Shown here piece after piece: positions 47,835-62,800 of a DNA stretch of 64,000 bases. The position numbers were made by a program, and so were the translations under genes. The stretch spans positions 16,698,430 to 16,762,429 of the forward strand of contig OY979720.1 in the NCBI GenBank assembly GCA_963855995.1, given 5' to 3'. Origin of the DNA: Muricea muricata (Eukaryota; Cnidaria; Anthozoa; Malacalcyonacea; Plexauridae). The notes below the pieces were generated by a model that saw only the letters and a list, made by a program, of their open reading frames with translations, had not been told where the DNA came from and did not search any database. Within the stretch, counting starts at the first letter, position 1. Each line of letters starts with the position of its first letter.

Positions 47835-50800
47835 GTTTGTTCATATTTTCTTCTGTGTGCATAACATTGCCCAGCCAGAAATGCCACAGACTTAATGGAA
47901 GTTGTGGATTTTGGTGGCTTCGTGCAAGTTTGTCGTCAACTGGGATCAAGCCTGTTGGCTTCATTGAGTTGCATCAAGTCTGTTGATTCAATTTAATATT
48001 TGCAGACTTGCTGCAAGTTGTTGAACCAAATTGCATCAAGATTGTGAATAAAAAGATGTAAAAGTCTTTCCTGCATGCTGGTTGACAAACTGCAACAGAC
48101 GTGTTGCCATCAACCCGGAGCAGGGCCAGCAATGCACTGCTGTCCTGATATCAACTTGATGATTGCCAGATAACAAACCTGCAGCAGGCTTAAGAGTACA
48201 AGTCAATGCTCATCTGAAAGTTGTGGGTTTTCGTTTGGGTTCTCCTGTTTCCTACAGGTACTCTGGTTTCCTACAGATACTCTGGTTTTCTATGAGTACT
48301 CTCAACTGATTTCCTCCCCCAGAGAAAGTCGATGGGTTGGGTTGGGTAACATGAGCCTGCTGTAATCAGGATATGCTGTTGTGGTAACACAACCCTTGTG
48401 GCGAAGCTAATAGGATAAGTTGATAATTATGAAATTTCTCCTAGCGTAAACTTTCCGCTCGTTCTGATCGAGTTAAAAGTGTCGACCTTCACCCCAATGA
48501 ACCATGGATGTTGGCAAGCTTGTATAATGGAAATGTTCACATATGGAATCATGAATCACAAACGTTGATCAAGACTTTTGAAGTCACTGATTTGCCAGGT
48601 AATATAATTCAAAGACAGCGAATTAGATTGTGTTGTTTGTGAATTTGAAATTGCATGTTTTTCATTTCAGTGCGGGTTGCAAAATTTGTCACAAGAAAGA
48701 ACTGGGTTATAACTGGCTCGGTAAGATATACTAGACTTTTATGATGCTTCCACTGCAGCATTTGATGATGTTAATAAAATTTTATAAATAATTTTTCAGG
48801 ATGACATGCACCTCAGAATTTACAATTATAACACATTGGAAAAGGTAAAATTATTTGCTGTCATAGCACAAGAATAGGTTGCCAATCAGGGGATGTCCAT
48901 TGGACAATTTGCATAATAGGCTAACATTCGATCCAGGCAAAAAGAACAAAAATTAGTACAATCACAAAGTTTGGTGGCGAAATCTTGAAAAATATGGAAA
49001 ATATAGCCCTAGGAAGTTTGCAAATTTTGTATATATTCATATTACACACAGAAAATTTTACCACTTTTAGGCAATTTTACCACTTTTAGGCAATTTTAGC
49101 TCAAAAATGATAACTTTTTCCATGTGTAATACAAATATATACAAAATTTGCAAACTTCGCAGGGCTATATTTGCCATATTTTACAACATTTCTCCACCAA
49201 ACTTTGCAATTCTACTAATTTTAATATACTCTTTCTAAGATTTCGTTCTTCCTGTCTAGTTCTACCTTTAGTCTATTATGCAAATTGACCAATCCTGAGT
49301 TCAGGGGGCTGACGTTTCGCATTTAAAAATTGATAATTTAACATGCTTAACTTAATACAATTATGAATCTTTTTTAAACATAGGTTCATGGTTTTGAAGC
49401 CCACAGTGACTACTTGAGATCAATCGCTGTTCACCCAACGCAGTCGTATATACTAAGCAGTAGTGGTATGTATTGTTAAAATATGCACTTGTTTTCAGCA
49501 TATTAAGAAACATTGTTTTCTGATTAGGCTTGCATGTATGTCAAATAATGTCTTAATTAAGATTTATTTGAGCCAATAATGTTCCTTAACAAAAATGTTT
49601 CCACATTTTTGTAATTTTAATAATGTAATTTTTTTTCAAATTTTTTTTTCCAAATTTTTTTTTTCCAAATTTTTTTGGAAATGAAGTATGCATGTGGTGC
49701 TTCCACGCATTATAATTTTCAGCCATTAAACTTTCCCTATACCGTCGTTTGCATCCAGCAATGACCAGTAGCAGAATATTTTTGCAAGCACTAATTTTTA
49801 GTGATTCCTCATTTTCTAATGGAATACAAAGTTATAATAATGTTTGGTATGTATGAAGCCTATTTATACAACTAAAACTACATCCTCACAACTTGTCAAC
49901 AACTGTTGACACCTTGCAAGCCGAAATCAGAGTGCTTTCACATTGGTTGCGACAGCATGTCTGTTGCAAGTTAGTAACAGAATTGTTGCAAGTTGATTGT
50001 TATATCTAATCTTTCTGACTGGAACTAAACTATCCAAAAAAGAGAACTCTATTTTTTTCGCGCTAAATTATTCCTATAACCTGAGGTTGGTATATGAATA
50101 CCCAACATATACTGACTTTTGCATAATTCTATCCAAGGGCAAAAACAGCCAAATACCTCAAAAAAAACAAGCATGTTATTTGTGTTGGATTGTGTATGAA
50201 TTAATATTAAGAACCTTTTAAAAAGGTCATAAATATATTACTCATTTATACATTAAATAGGTTTAAATTATTTTCATTTTGAAGAAATTTTAAGGAAAAT
50301 TTTGACAAAAAAATTTGGAAAAAAAAATTGGAAAAAAAAATTGAAAAAATTCTGAGAAAAAATTTTGAGGAAAATTTTGACAAAAAAATTTGGAAAAAAA
50401 AAATTTGAAAAAAAAAATTTGACAAAAAAATTCTCATTGATATAATCACGAGAAAAATCACGCGTGGGGTGCTCGCGACACGCGTCTGTCTCGCGTGGGG
50501 AGCTCGCAACACGCGTGTGTCTCGCTTGCAAAACCCTCGAAACAAATCCCGAAAAAATTTTGAGGAAAATTTTGACAAAAATTTGGAAAAAAATTTTTAG
50601 GAAAATTTTTACAAAAAAATTTTGAAAAAAAAATTGGAAAAAAAATTTGAAAAAAATTCTGAAAAAAAATTTTGAGGAAAATTTTGACAAAAAAATTTTG
50701 AAAAAAATATTGCAAAAAAAATTGGAAAAAAATTCTGAGAAAAAATTTTGAGGAAAATTTTGACAAAAAAATTTGGAAAAAAAAAATTGGAAAAAAAAAT

Positions 50801-53800
50801 TGACAAAAAAATTCTCATTCATATAATCACGAGAAAAATCCCGCGTGGGGTGCTCGCAACACGCATGTGTCTCGCATGCGGTACTCCCAACACGCGTGTG
50901 TCTCGCGTGCGAAACCCTCGAAACAAATCCCCAAAAAATTTTGAGGAAAATTTTGACAAAAAAAAATTTGGAAAAAAAAATTCTCATTGATATAATCACG
51001 ACAAAAATCCCGCGTGGGGTGCTCCCAACACGCGTGTGTCTCGCTTGGAAAACCCTCGAAACAAATCCCGAAAAAATTTTGAGGAAAATTTTTAAAAAAA
51101 AATTTGGAAAAAAATTCTGAGGAAAATTTTGACAAAAAAAATTTGGAAAAAAAATTCTGAGAAAAAATTTTGAGGAAAATTTTGACAAAAAAATTTGGAA
51201 AAAAAATTCTGAGAAAAAATTTTGAGGAAAATGTTCGTAGTTCGTTGTGACGTATCAGGTAATGAATATTTCCTCAAATATTCCTGAACAATTTCATGAG
51301 ACTTTCATGAATATTGTTCCTTAAATGTTCCTCAAATATTCATGAACAAAATTTTTTCTCACAATTTTTTTTCAAATTTTTTTTCCAAATTTTTTTGCCG
51401 AAATTTTCCTGAAAATTTTTTCTTAGAATTTTTTTCCAAATTTTTTTTCCAAATTTTTTTGTCAAAATTTTTCTCAAAATTTTTTCGGCATTTGTTTCGA
51501 GGGTTTCGCACGCGAGACACACGCGTGTTGCGAGCACCACACGCGGGATTTTTCTCGTGATTATATGAATTTTGAGGAAAATTTGGAAAAAAAATTTGAA
51601 AAAAAAATTTGACAAAAAAATCCTCATTGATATAATCTCGAGAAAAATTCCGCGTGGGGTGCTCGAAACACGCGTGTGTCTCGCGTGCGAAACCCTCGAA
51701 ACAAATCCTGAAAAAATTTAGAAGAAAATTTTGACAAAAAATTTGGAAAAAAAATTTGAAAAAAAATTCTGAAAAAAAATTTTGAGGAAAATTTTGACGA
51801 AAAATTTTGAGAAAAAAATTTGGAAAAAAAATTCTGAGAAAAAATTTTGAAAAAAATTTTGACAAAAAAATTTGGAAAAAAATATTTGGAAAAAAAATTC
51901 TGAGAAAAAATTTTGAGGAAAATGTTGGTAGTTCGTTGTGACGTATCAGGTAATGAATATTTCCTCAAATATTCCTGAACAATTTCATGAGACTTTCATG
52001 AATATTGTTCCTTAAATGTTCCTCAAATATTCATGAACAAAATTTTTTCTCACAATTTTTTTTCAAATTTTTTTTCCAAATTTTTTTGCCGAAATTTTCC
52101 TCAAAATTTTTTCTTAGAATTTTTTTCCAAATTTTTTTTCCAAATTTTTTTGTCAAAATTTTCCTCAAAATTTTTTCGGCATTTGTTTCGAGGGTTTCGC
52201 ACGCGAGACACACGCGTGTTGCAAGCACCACACGCGGGATTTTTCTCGTGATTATATGAATTTTGAGGAAAATTTGGAAAAAGAATTTGAAAAAAAAATT
52301 TGACAAAAAAATCCTCATTGATATAATCTCGAGAAAAATTCCGCGTGGGGTGCTCGAAACACGCGTGTGTCTCGCGTGCGAAACCCTCGAAACAAATCCT
52401 GAAAAAATTTAGAAGAAAATTTTGACAAAAAATTTGGAAAAAAAATTTGAAAAAAAATTTGAAAAAAAATTCTGAAAAAAAATTTTGAGGAAAATTTTGA
52501 CGAAAAATTTGGAAAAAAATATTTGGAAAAAAAATTCTGAGAAAAAATTTTGAGGAAAATGTTGGTAGTTCGTTGTGACGTATCAGGTAATGAATATTTC
52601 CTCAAATATTCCTGAACAATTTCATGAGACTTTCATGAATATTGTTCCTTAAATGTTCCTCAAATATTCATGAACAAAATTTTTTCTCACAATTTTTTTT
52701 CAAATTTTTTTTCAAAATTTTTTTGCCGAAATTTTCCTCAAAATTTTTTCTTAGAATTTTTTTCCAAATTTTTTTTCCAAATTTTTTTGTCAAAATTTTC
52801 CTCAAAATTTTTTCGGCATTTGTTTCGAGGGTTTCGCACGCGAGACACACGCGTGTTGCGAGCACCACACGCGGGATTTTTCTCGTGATTATATGAATTT
52901 TGAGGAAAATTTGGAAAAAGAATTTGAAAAAAAAATTTGACAAAAAAATCCTCATTGATATAATCTCGAGAAAAATTCCGCGTGGGGTGCTCGAAACACG
53001 CGTGTGTCTCGCGTGCGAAACCCTCGAAACAAATCCTGAAAAAATTTAGAAGAAAATTTTGACAAAAAATTTGGAAAAAAAAATTTGAAAAAAAATTCTG
53101 AAAAAAAATTTTGAGGAAAATTTTGACGAAAAATTTGGAAAAAAATATTTGGAAAAAAAATTCTGAGAAAAAATTTTGAGGAAAATGTTGGTAGTTCGTT
53201 GTGACGTATCAGGTAATGAATATTTCCTCAAATATTCCTGAACAATTTCATGAGACTTTCATGAATATTGTTCCTTAAATGTTCCTCAAATATTCATGAA
53301 CAAAATTTTTCTCACAATTTTTTTTCAAATTTTTTTTCAAAATTTTTTTGCCGAAATTTTCCTCAAAATTTTTTCTTAGAATTTTTTTCCAAATTTTTTT
53401 TCCAAATTTTTTTGTCAAAATTTTCCTCAAAATTTTTTCGGCATTTGTTTCGAGGGTTTCGCACGCGAGACACACGCGTGTTGCGAGCACCACACGCGGG
53501 ATTTTTCTCGTGATTATATGAATTTTGAGGAAAATTTGGAAAAAAAATTTGAAAAAAAAATTTGACAAAAAAATCCTCATTGATATAATCTCGAGAAAAA
53601 TTCCGCGTGGGGTGCTCGAAACACGCGTGTGTCTCGCGTGCGAATCCCTAGAAACAAATCCCGAATAAATTTTGAAAAAAGATTCTGAGAAAAAGTTTGG
53701 AAAAAAAAATTGGGAAAAAATTTGACAAAAAAATTCTCGTTGATATAGTCACGAGAAAAATCCCGCGTGGGGTGCTCGCAACACGCGTGTGTCTCGCGTG

Positions 53801-56800
53801 CGAAACCCTTGAAACAAATGCCGAAAAAATTTTGAGGAAAATTTTGACAAAAAATTTGGAAAAAAATTTGGAAAAAAATTCTGAGAAAAAATTTTGAGGA
53901 AAATTTTTACAAAAAAATTTTGAAAAAAAAATTGGAAAAAAAATTTGGAAAAAAAATTCTGAGAAAAAATTTTGAGGAAAATTTTGACAAAAAATTTGGA
54001 AAAAAATATTTGGAAAAAAAATTCTGAGAAAAAATTTTGAGGAAAATGTTCGTAGTTCGTTGTGACGTATCAGGTAATGAATATTTCCTCAAATATTCCT
54101 GAACAATTTCATGAGACTTTCATGAATATTGTTCCTTAAATGTTCCTCAAATATTCATGAACAAAATTTTTTTTCAAATTTTTTTTCCAAATTTTTTTGT
54201 CGAAATTTTCCTCAAAATATTTTCTTAGAATTTTTTTCCAAATTTTTTTTCCAAATTTTTTTGTCAAAATTTTTCTCAAAATTTTTTCGGCATTTGTTTC
54301 GAGGGTTTCGCACGCGAGACACACGCGTGTTGCGAGCACTCCACGCGGGATTTTTCTCGTGATTATATGAATTTTGAGGAAATTTTGGAAAAAAAATTTG
54401 ACAAAAAAATCCTCATTGATATAATCACGAGAAAAATTCCGCGTGGGGTGCTCGAAACACGCGTGTGTCTCGCATGAGGTGATCGCAACACGCGTGTGTC
54501 TCGCGTGCAAAACCCTCGAAACAAATCCCGAAAAAATTTTGAGGAAAATTTTTAAAAAAAAAATTTGGAAAAAAATTCTGAGGAAAATTTTGACAAAAAA
54601 AATTTGGAAAAAAAATTCTGAGAAAAAATTTTGAGGAAAATTTTGACAAAAAAATTTGGAAAAAAAATTCTGAGAGAAAATTTTGAGAAAAATTTTGACA
54701 AAAAAATTTGGAAAAAAATATTTGGAAAAAAAATTTGAAAAAAAATTCTGAGAAAAAATTTTGAGGAAAATGTTCGTAGTTCGTTGTGACGTATCAGGTA
54801 ATGAATATTTCCTCAAATATTCCTGAACAATTTCATGAGACTTTCATGAATATTGTTCCTTAAATGTTCCTCAAATATTCATGAACAAAATTTTTTCTCA
54901 CAATTTTTTTTCAAATTTTTTTTCCAAATTTTTTTGCCGAAATTTTCCTCAAGATATTTTCTTAGAATTTTTTTCCAAATTTTTTTGTCAAAATTTTTCT
55001 CAAAATTTTTTTGGCATTTGTTTTGAGGGTTTCGCACGCGAGACACACGCGTGTTGCGAGCACTCCACGCGGGGTTTTTCTCGTGATTATATGAATTTTG
55101 AGGAAAATTTGGAAAAAAAATTTGACAAAAAAATCCTCATTGATATAATCACGAGAAAAATTCCGCGTGGGGTGCTCGAAACACGCGTGTGTCTCGCGTG
55201 CGAAACCCTAGAAACAAATCCCGAATAAATTTTGAAAAAAGATTCTGAGAAAAAGTTTGGAAAAAAAAAATTGGAAAAAAAAAAATTGGGAAAAAAATTT
55301 GACAAAAAAATTCTCATTGATATAATCCCGAGAAAAATCCCGCGTGGGGTTCTCGCAACACGCGTGTGTCTCACGTGCGAAACGCTCGAAACAAATCCCC
55401 AAAAAATTTTGAGGAAAATTTGGAAAAAAAAATTGACAAAAAATTCTCATTGATATAATCACGAGAAAAATCCCGCGTGAGGTACTCGCGACACGCGTGT
55501 GTCTCGCGTGTGGTGCACGCAACACGCGTGTGTCTCGCGTGCGAAATCCTCGAAACAAATCCCGAAAAAATTTTGAAGAAAATTTTGACAAAAAATTTAG
55601 AAAAAAAAATTGAAAAAAAATTCTGAGAAAAAATTTTTAGGAAAATTTTGACAAAAAAATTGGAAAAAAAATCGGAAAAAAAATCGGAAAAATATTCTGA
55701 AAAAAAATTTTGAGGAAAATTTTGACAAAAAAATTTGGAAAAAAAAATTTGGAAAAAAAAAATTTGGAAAAAAAAAATTTGGAAAAAAAATTTGAAAAAA
55801 AATTCTGAGAAAAATTTTGAGGAAAATTTGAAAAAAAAAATTTGGAAAAAAAAATTTGGAAAAAAAATTTGACAAAAAAATTCCAAATGCCTACACTGGA
55901 AAACATGCCAAAAACAGATACAAACCATTCTCTGTGTGGCTGCAGTGTTTTCTTGTTTTTCTGTGTAAATACAGGATATGTGAGTTTTTATGTATTTTGC
56001 ACAGATGACATGCTGATCAAACTTTGGAATTGGGATAAAAATTGGCAACTTCAACAAGTTTTTGAAGGTCATACTCATTATGTTATGCAAGTTGTGATCA
56101 ATCCCAAAGACAATAATCAGTTTGCAAGTGCATCTTTGGACAGAACAATCAAGGTAAATCTATACAAAAACAAAATCCTTTACTGCCTGCCATGATAAGC
56201 AGAATTCGATGTTTCATTAAATTTTTACCCAAGCAAGAAAAGTTCTTCCCTACTTTACTGTGCATATAAAAAATGGACCATTCCCCTATTAGACAAACTT
56301 TTGAATTTGGAACATCAATTAGCTCAGCCACAAAGAGCATCCTAAATTTCATACCATTGTCAAGTTTGGTTGGAAAATATAGTAAAATGTGGAAAATATA
56401 GTCCTGTAAAGTTTGCGAATTTTGTATAGTTTTGTATTACGAAGGGAAATGCGTTACCACTTTGTGGAAATGTGGTAACGCTTTTCCCCGCGTAATACAA
56501 AAGTATACAAAATTCACAAACTTTACATTACTATATTTTCGACATTTTACAATAATTTACAAGCAAACTTGACAATTTCACTAAATTTAGGAAGCTCTTT
56601 CCAACTGGGCTAAACTTGTTTCTGAATTTAAAAGTTTGTCTAGTTGGGGAATGATCCATTGGCCATTCTTACGTAAACATGACCTCATATACGCAGCATT
56701 ACAGGTGTATGTATCAATTTAGGTGTGGCAACTTGGTTCTACTGCCCCTAACTTTACGCTGGAAGGCCATGAAAAGGTATATATCTATTGGATGATTGTT

Positions 56801-59800
56801 AATGTTTGAGTATGTTCTGTATCATAATGAATAAGTTTTTTGAAATATATTGTTTCAAGTTGACTTTGTTTTTACCAGGGCGTGAACTGTGTTGATTACT
56901 TTCATGGAGGTGAAAAACCATATCTTATTTCTGGAGCTGATGATAGAGCTGTAAAGATATGGGATTATCAGGTAAATGTTTCGCTTGGAATTACTCTTAA
57001 GTAACTTAAGTTCTTAGTAAACTGCTAAACGACTCGGGTTTTTTAAAGCAACCCCAACCACCAATAAAGCGGTGACATGTTTATAACTACTTTTGTGCCC
57101 TTGCCTTGCTTTTTGAAAATCGTATTTCAGTATAACAAACTCGCTGTTAAAAAGTTGGACTGTGTTCTTTAGCAATGTAAGTCCATTAAACTCTGTTAAT
57201 TTCACACACTGGCTGCAAGAAATGTTGTATGGCCATGTGGTATACAAACGCGTACTTGCAATGGACGAAATTGTCACTTACGGTTGTAAAAACAGTCGTT
57301 TCACAGTTAATTGGGAAAAATAGTCATAGCGATAGGTGGTTTATTCACAGGCCCGATGGATCATCCAGCATGTTGCATGCGGGGGAGGGGGTATGGCAGA
57401 TTTTTTTATGAATAAAGTCTATGATATTATGATAACATACAGTTACCGCGCTATTTTCCAACTTTTCTTTGGCGTGCTAGAAAACTTTGGGTGATGGGTG
57501 GCCATCTCCCTTGCAATTTTTTTGGGGCATGGAATTTCTGTTGAGTCACGTGTATTAACAGGATTGTATATTTTCTTTTCTAGAACAAGTCTTGTGTGCA
57601 AACCCTCGAAGGACATGCGCAGAACGTTTCCTGTGTTGGTTTCCATCCAGAACTGCCGATTATTCTTTCTGGCTCCGAAGATGGTAATGGCAAAAATATT
57701 GTTATTCAAATGTTTTTTCAACGAAATGTGATATTTTTAAGAAACGTGAGCTTTACAGCTATTTGCGTCCAATCATTAAGCCCCAACATTTTCACCGGTT
57801 TGTTCACGTTTCTAACGTGACGTTTGCCCAATTGTTATTGTTCAAAATGAGCAAAACTGAGTCCGTTTCACGTGTAAGAAACGATCATTTTAAGTTTTAT
57901 CGCTTTTGTATCACTCGAAATTGCATACATATTTCTACTTCACGAAATTGGTATGTTTTAAAATAAAAATTGATAAAACGTGCATCAAAACATAACATAA
58001 CATGACATTTGCAATAACAGAAACATCGGGTTTTGCATCCTAAATGGCTTTCGTTTCAAACGGCCAAACGTCACATTACCAAAGTAACAACCCCCGCGAA
58101 AATGTTTGCTCTTAGTGATTGGGCGCAAATTGTTGTAACAATGATCCCTTACACTGGAGTAAAAGTTTCCAGATTCGCTGCAAATTGAAAGTGTCTTCAA
58201 ATTGGATTTTTACCGTTTACACTAACGAACGCGAATCCGATACAAAATTATCACATCGAGTTTGAATCCGGAATTTTTGAATTCCCGTAATGTGTGCGAG
58301 AACTCTGTATATCGGAGAAAACTTAAATCCGAAATAAAAAAAGTCTCGTTCCAACACTTTCTGTAAAGAGTTTGAACAAATTTGCACTATCTTAAGCCTA
58401 GTTTCCACTTAGCGACTTTATTCGCGCGACGCGACGCGAAAACAAGAATTTGGCAACGTGATTGGTTAACATTGGTTGGCGAAAAATTCGCCGCGAACAA
58501 GTAGGAACCGTTCCTACTTTTTTTCTGTTTGCGCGAACAAGTTCGCCCAGTGGAAAACGGGCTTTATGCTTTCCAACTCGTTGTAATTGATTTAAACATC
58601 AATAATGACTTCACGAAATAACATCAGTAGCATCTAAATTATGCTTCGTATCCATTGGCATTCGCTGGGTCAATCCTGGTCACGAATGGGTATATGCTTC
58701 GGGAAGTCCGAAAGATTTTTTCAAGTTAAAAACTATGTTTGAAATTGTTTATATTTTATTTAGGTACTGTGCGGTTATGGCATGCCAACACATACCGCTT
58801 AGAAAATACTCTCAATTACGGTCTGGAGCGAGTGTGGACCATCGCGATGATGAAGGGGTCGAATAATGTTGCATTGGGTTATGACGAGGGCAGTATCATA
58901 ATTAAGGTTAGTATAATTTCCCCACACAAATTACACTGAGGTATTTGAAATACCATTTTAGTAACTCGAATTTTAAAAAACCTATTCCCCCCCCCCCCGC
59001 CTTTCAAAGTGCGCACTCACAATTTTTTCTAACACTGTGAAAATCGGAAATTATAGCTAAGACTCAGGCTGCGTTTCTAGTTGTAAAAACAGATGTGGCT
59101 AGTCATGTTATAGAAGTGATACTTTCGTCGAAATCTGTCACCTTTTCATATCAAGCTAAACAAGTGTAGTGCAGTTCGCTACTTGTTCCCATCATTCAAA
59201 CGGCCGTAATGCTATTTTTCAACAAGAAAGATCCTTTGAAATAGATTGTAAATTCTTCTAATCCTAATCATAATTTCAACCATAGCACGACTACCTGCAC
59301 AAATTCTTCAAATTAAGAATTGTGGAAACGACGCAACGTCAGTGTGGTGGATAGAAAATAACATTAGGGCACTGGAACAAGCGCGCCAAACTGTGTAAAG
59401 TGATTTATATAGAGTGAAAATCTTCTCGTTAATTTTGTGTCTGAATTCACCTCTTAGAAACTCTCATGCTCGTCTGATCGCGGTCTGATCCAGGTCTTAG
59501 ACTTGTTTGGGAAGATATTTAGAGAAAATAATCGGAATAATGGCATTTTATTTCTCACAGCTTGGGAGGGAAGAGCCGGCCATGTCTATGGACAGCAACG
59601 GCAAGATCATTTTTGCAAAACACAGTGAAATCAGCCAAGCTAATTTGAAGAATTTAGCAGGTATAAAAGCATGGGAGATGGTTATCGGCGGTATATCGCC
59701 GTCTACGACTGACGACCGGTTACTTTACGAGCTTTTGCCTATAATCGTATAATCATTTATAATATATTGCATCGTGAATATCAAATTAAAATAAAATTTT

Positions 59801-62800
59801 GTGGAAACACCACGTAAGTTTATTATCGGAGAGCTTTCGATCCGTAAGCTCGGATCTTCATCAGTGCGAATAATAATGCCTTATTATAATAAACTTACGT
59901 GGTGTTTCCACAAAATTATATTTAACGAGGCATGTAGTTTGTTGCAATAAAAAACATCTTGAAACTGAGACAGTTTTTAGGGGTTTCATGAAACATTTCA
60001 TTTCTACAAGCAGAAACTATAAAGTATGTTAGATGATAACATATTGTTCCACAACTGAGGAAAAAAGATCTTGTAACCTTTAAGTACTTTTCATATTATT
60101 TCTTGTAAATTAAGAAACACTTAAAATTTGAGTACACCAATGTTCACCGACACTAACATCTAACAAGACCACTGCATTTGACTGTAATACGATAAACGCG
60201 GTAAAATGGCCTCAATTTTCGTAAAACTTGTTTAAACATTGTTTTTTTTTGAAGATTTTGAAATCAAGGACGGTGAAAGAATTCCTTTGGCGATTAAAGA
60301 TATGGGATCTTGTGAAATATTCCCACAAACGCTATCACACAATCCTAATGGCAGGTACTGAGTAGTATACTGTTATTGATTTCAAGGTAAATTACATGGA
60401 TGCGCTGGCATTTGCAAACAGTCAATCCTGTTTAAAAACGATCTATTCTTGTGCTCTAGGTTTGTCGTGGCGTGTGGCGACGGGGAGTACATAATTTATA
60501 CCGCAATGGCTTTGCGAAACAAAAGTTTTGGAAATGCTCAGGAGTTTATATGGGCGAGTGATTCATCCGAGTAAGTTTGCAACAGATGTTATTCTGTAGG
60601 TATCGTAAGTTTTTTGTTGAATAGACAAATTTGGCTAACAATGTTTTTTCCGTTGCCACCCAATGCCAAACTTTGGATTATTCACATGGTTGGATACCGT
60701 TGTTCTGGTTTGCGGAAGAGTACATTAGGACAAAAGTAACCAGGCATACGAGTGATGAATACGAGTTATTCACTCATGTACATACTTCTAAATGCGTAGT
60801 TACTTTTGTTCTCCATTACGCTGCCGCAAGCTAATATAATAGTAACGCCAGAGTGATCTTAAAATGTGAATTGGGTATAAACGAACATTAGCTGATTTTG
60901 TCTATTCTGTTTTTCCCACAAGGTACGCCATACGGGATGGCAACAAAATTTCGATCCATAAGAATTTCAAAGAAAGAAAGTCGTTTAAACCAGACTATGG
61001 CGCAGAAAGTAAGTCTTTAATTTACAAATATACACCTGGAGGCAGTCGAATATTTTTCACGTCTTAATGAAATCTACACATAATGCATTTATTCGCAGAC
61101 ATCTTCGGCGGGAACCTCATTGGCGTGCGCTCGACTGCTGGTCTGTCGTTCTACGATTGGGAAAATACTGAATTAATACGAAGAATTGAAATTCAACCGA
61201 GATCGGTGAGAAAATAAATTAAACAACACATATACACTCCTTCCTTCGGGAAGATATATATTACACATATGTGTATTTGAATAGCTCTTTTTATAACATG
61301 TAAACTATATGGACTATCAGATTTTCAGTTTTTGTGTGCGGTTCTGGCGTTGAAGCTACACTGGCGAATTTAGGTGGGGTTCAATGAAAAAGTCTGGCAA
61401 AATTCGTCGTTCGCCAACCTAACCTAAAAACCATGCAAATTGTGTAGAATAAATCAAGTGCAGCCTCATTTAGGTTATATACAATATAATTCAACGTAGC
61501 AAAAAAAATGACGGATGTCGATTTTACCAGAATGCATTGCGGTCTGAAATCGTTTAAAAAGCGAAGTTATCGCATTTCGAAGTACAGACGGAAGACATCA
61601 GGTTATGTTCACACTGGTGTTAAAATTTCAATCCATTAGCTTTGCTTCTTGCAATCTTTTCCCAGTTATTCTTACTTGATACCTGCAGTGCATTCTGGTA
61701 AAATCGACATGTCGCCATCTTTTTGTTACTGTGAATTGTATCAGAAGTTGTGAATGAGAACGTGTTTCTGTATCAGTTATGTATATTTCTACATTTTTAG
61801 GTCTACTGGTCTGACAGCGGTGAATTGTGTGCGATCTGCACGGATGACACGATCTATTTACTCAAATATAATCCAGATAAGGTGACACAGGCAATGGAGA
61901 ACAAGGACGAAATCTCCGAAGATGGCATCGAAGAAGCTTTTGATGTAAGAGTGAATATTTTACACACAAGTATTTCTAGTCTTTAGTTACGTTTTTGCAG
62001 TTTAAAGACACGTTTCTGGCTGTGAGTACATCCTTCTTACATCCTGAGATAGTTCATGCGTGCTTATTTCGCCTGTTTGATGGGTTATCTCATTCACGTT
62101 TTTGTTAAAGGTTGTTGGTGAGATAGAAGATGTTGTCAAGACTGGTTTGTGGGTTGGGGATTGTTTTATTTATACAAATTCAGGTGAGTATATGATTTGA
62201 AAGTCGTATAATTGTTGTGTACTATGCATATATAAGATGCATTATTAAACCATTTTCATTGATTTCTAAACAGTGGACCTCGGTTTAATATTTAAAAAAA
62301 ACATGCTTACAGTATATAAACAAGTTCCAGCAGAGCGAGCACTCGATACCCTGGGTTTGATTTTGGTTGTTCACTGTTAGTTTGGTTTAGTTGTCGCTTG
62401 TTAACAATTTTATTTTTTATTACGTGTAGTAAACAGGCTGAACTACTATGTTGGAGGGGAAATTGTCACAATAGCACATCTGGATGGGTAAGAGTTTATT
62501 TTGTGAATATTGAGGAATATTCTAACTTACTTTTTTCGCTGGTGCTTCCTTTGGCGCGTGGTATTTCGAATTCCATTCTTACTTGAGGCCAATTATATAT
62601 AAAGTGAAGATATTTAATGCATGGTCTTGTGAAGTATAATCATTATTTTCCAATGGTATAAACAATATAAGTAAAATAAACTTTTTCTAATATTTTACAA
62701 ATGAGCGCATTGTAACGTAACACAAGTCATGAAAACGTTGTCTTAAAGGAATATGACGATATACTTTGTCTTTGGCTTATCAATAAGAACCTATGTAAAG

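Noticed and set aside
50246-55906. Many long open frames rich in Phe, Lys and Ser on both strands
   Set aside because: They arise from A and T runs in the palindromic array, overlap each other in all frames, lack any domain and lie inside a COPB2 intron.
61340-61480. Extra COPB2 exon candidates between exons 16 and 17
   Set aside because: Exon 16 (ends 61205) and exon 17 (starts 61801) join in phase and match the conserved beta'-COP sequence without a gap.
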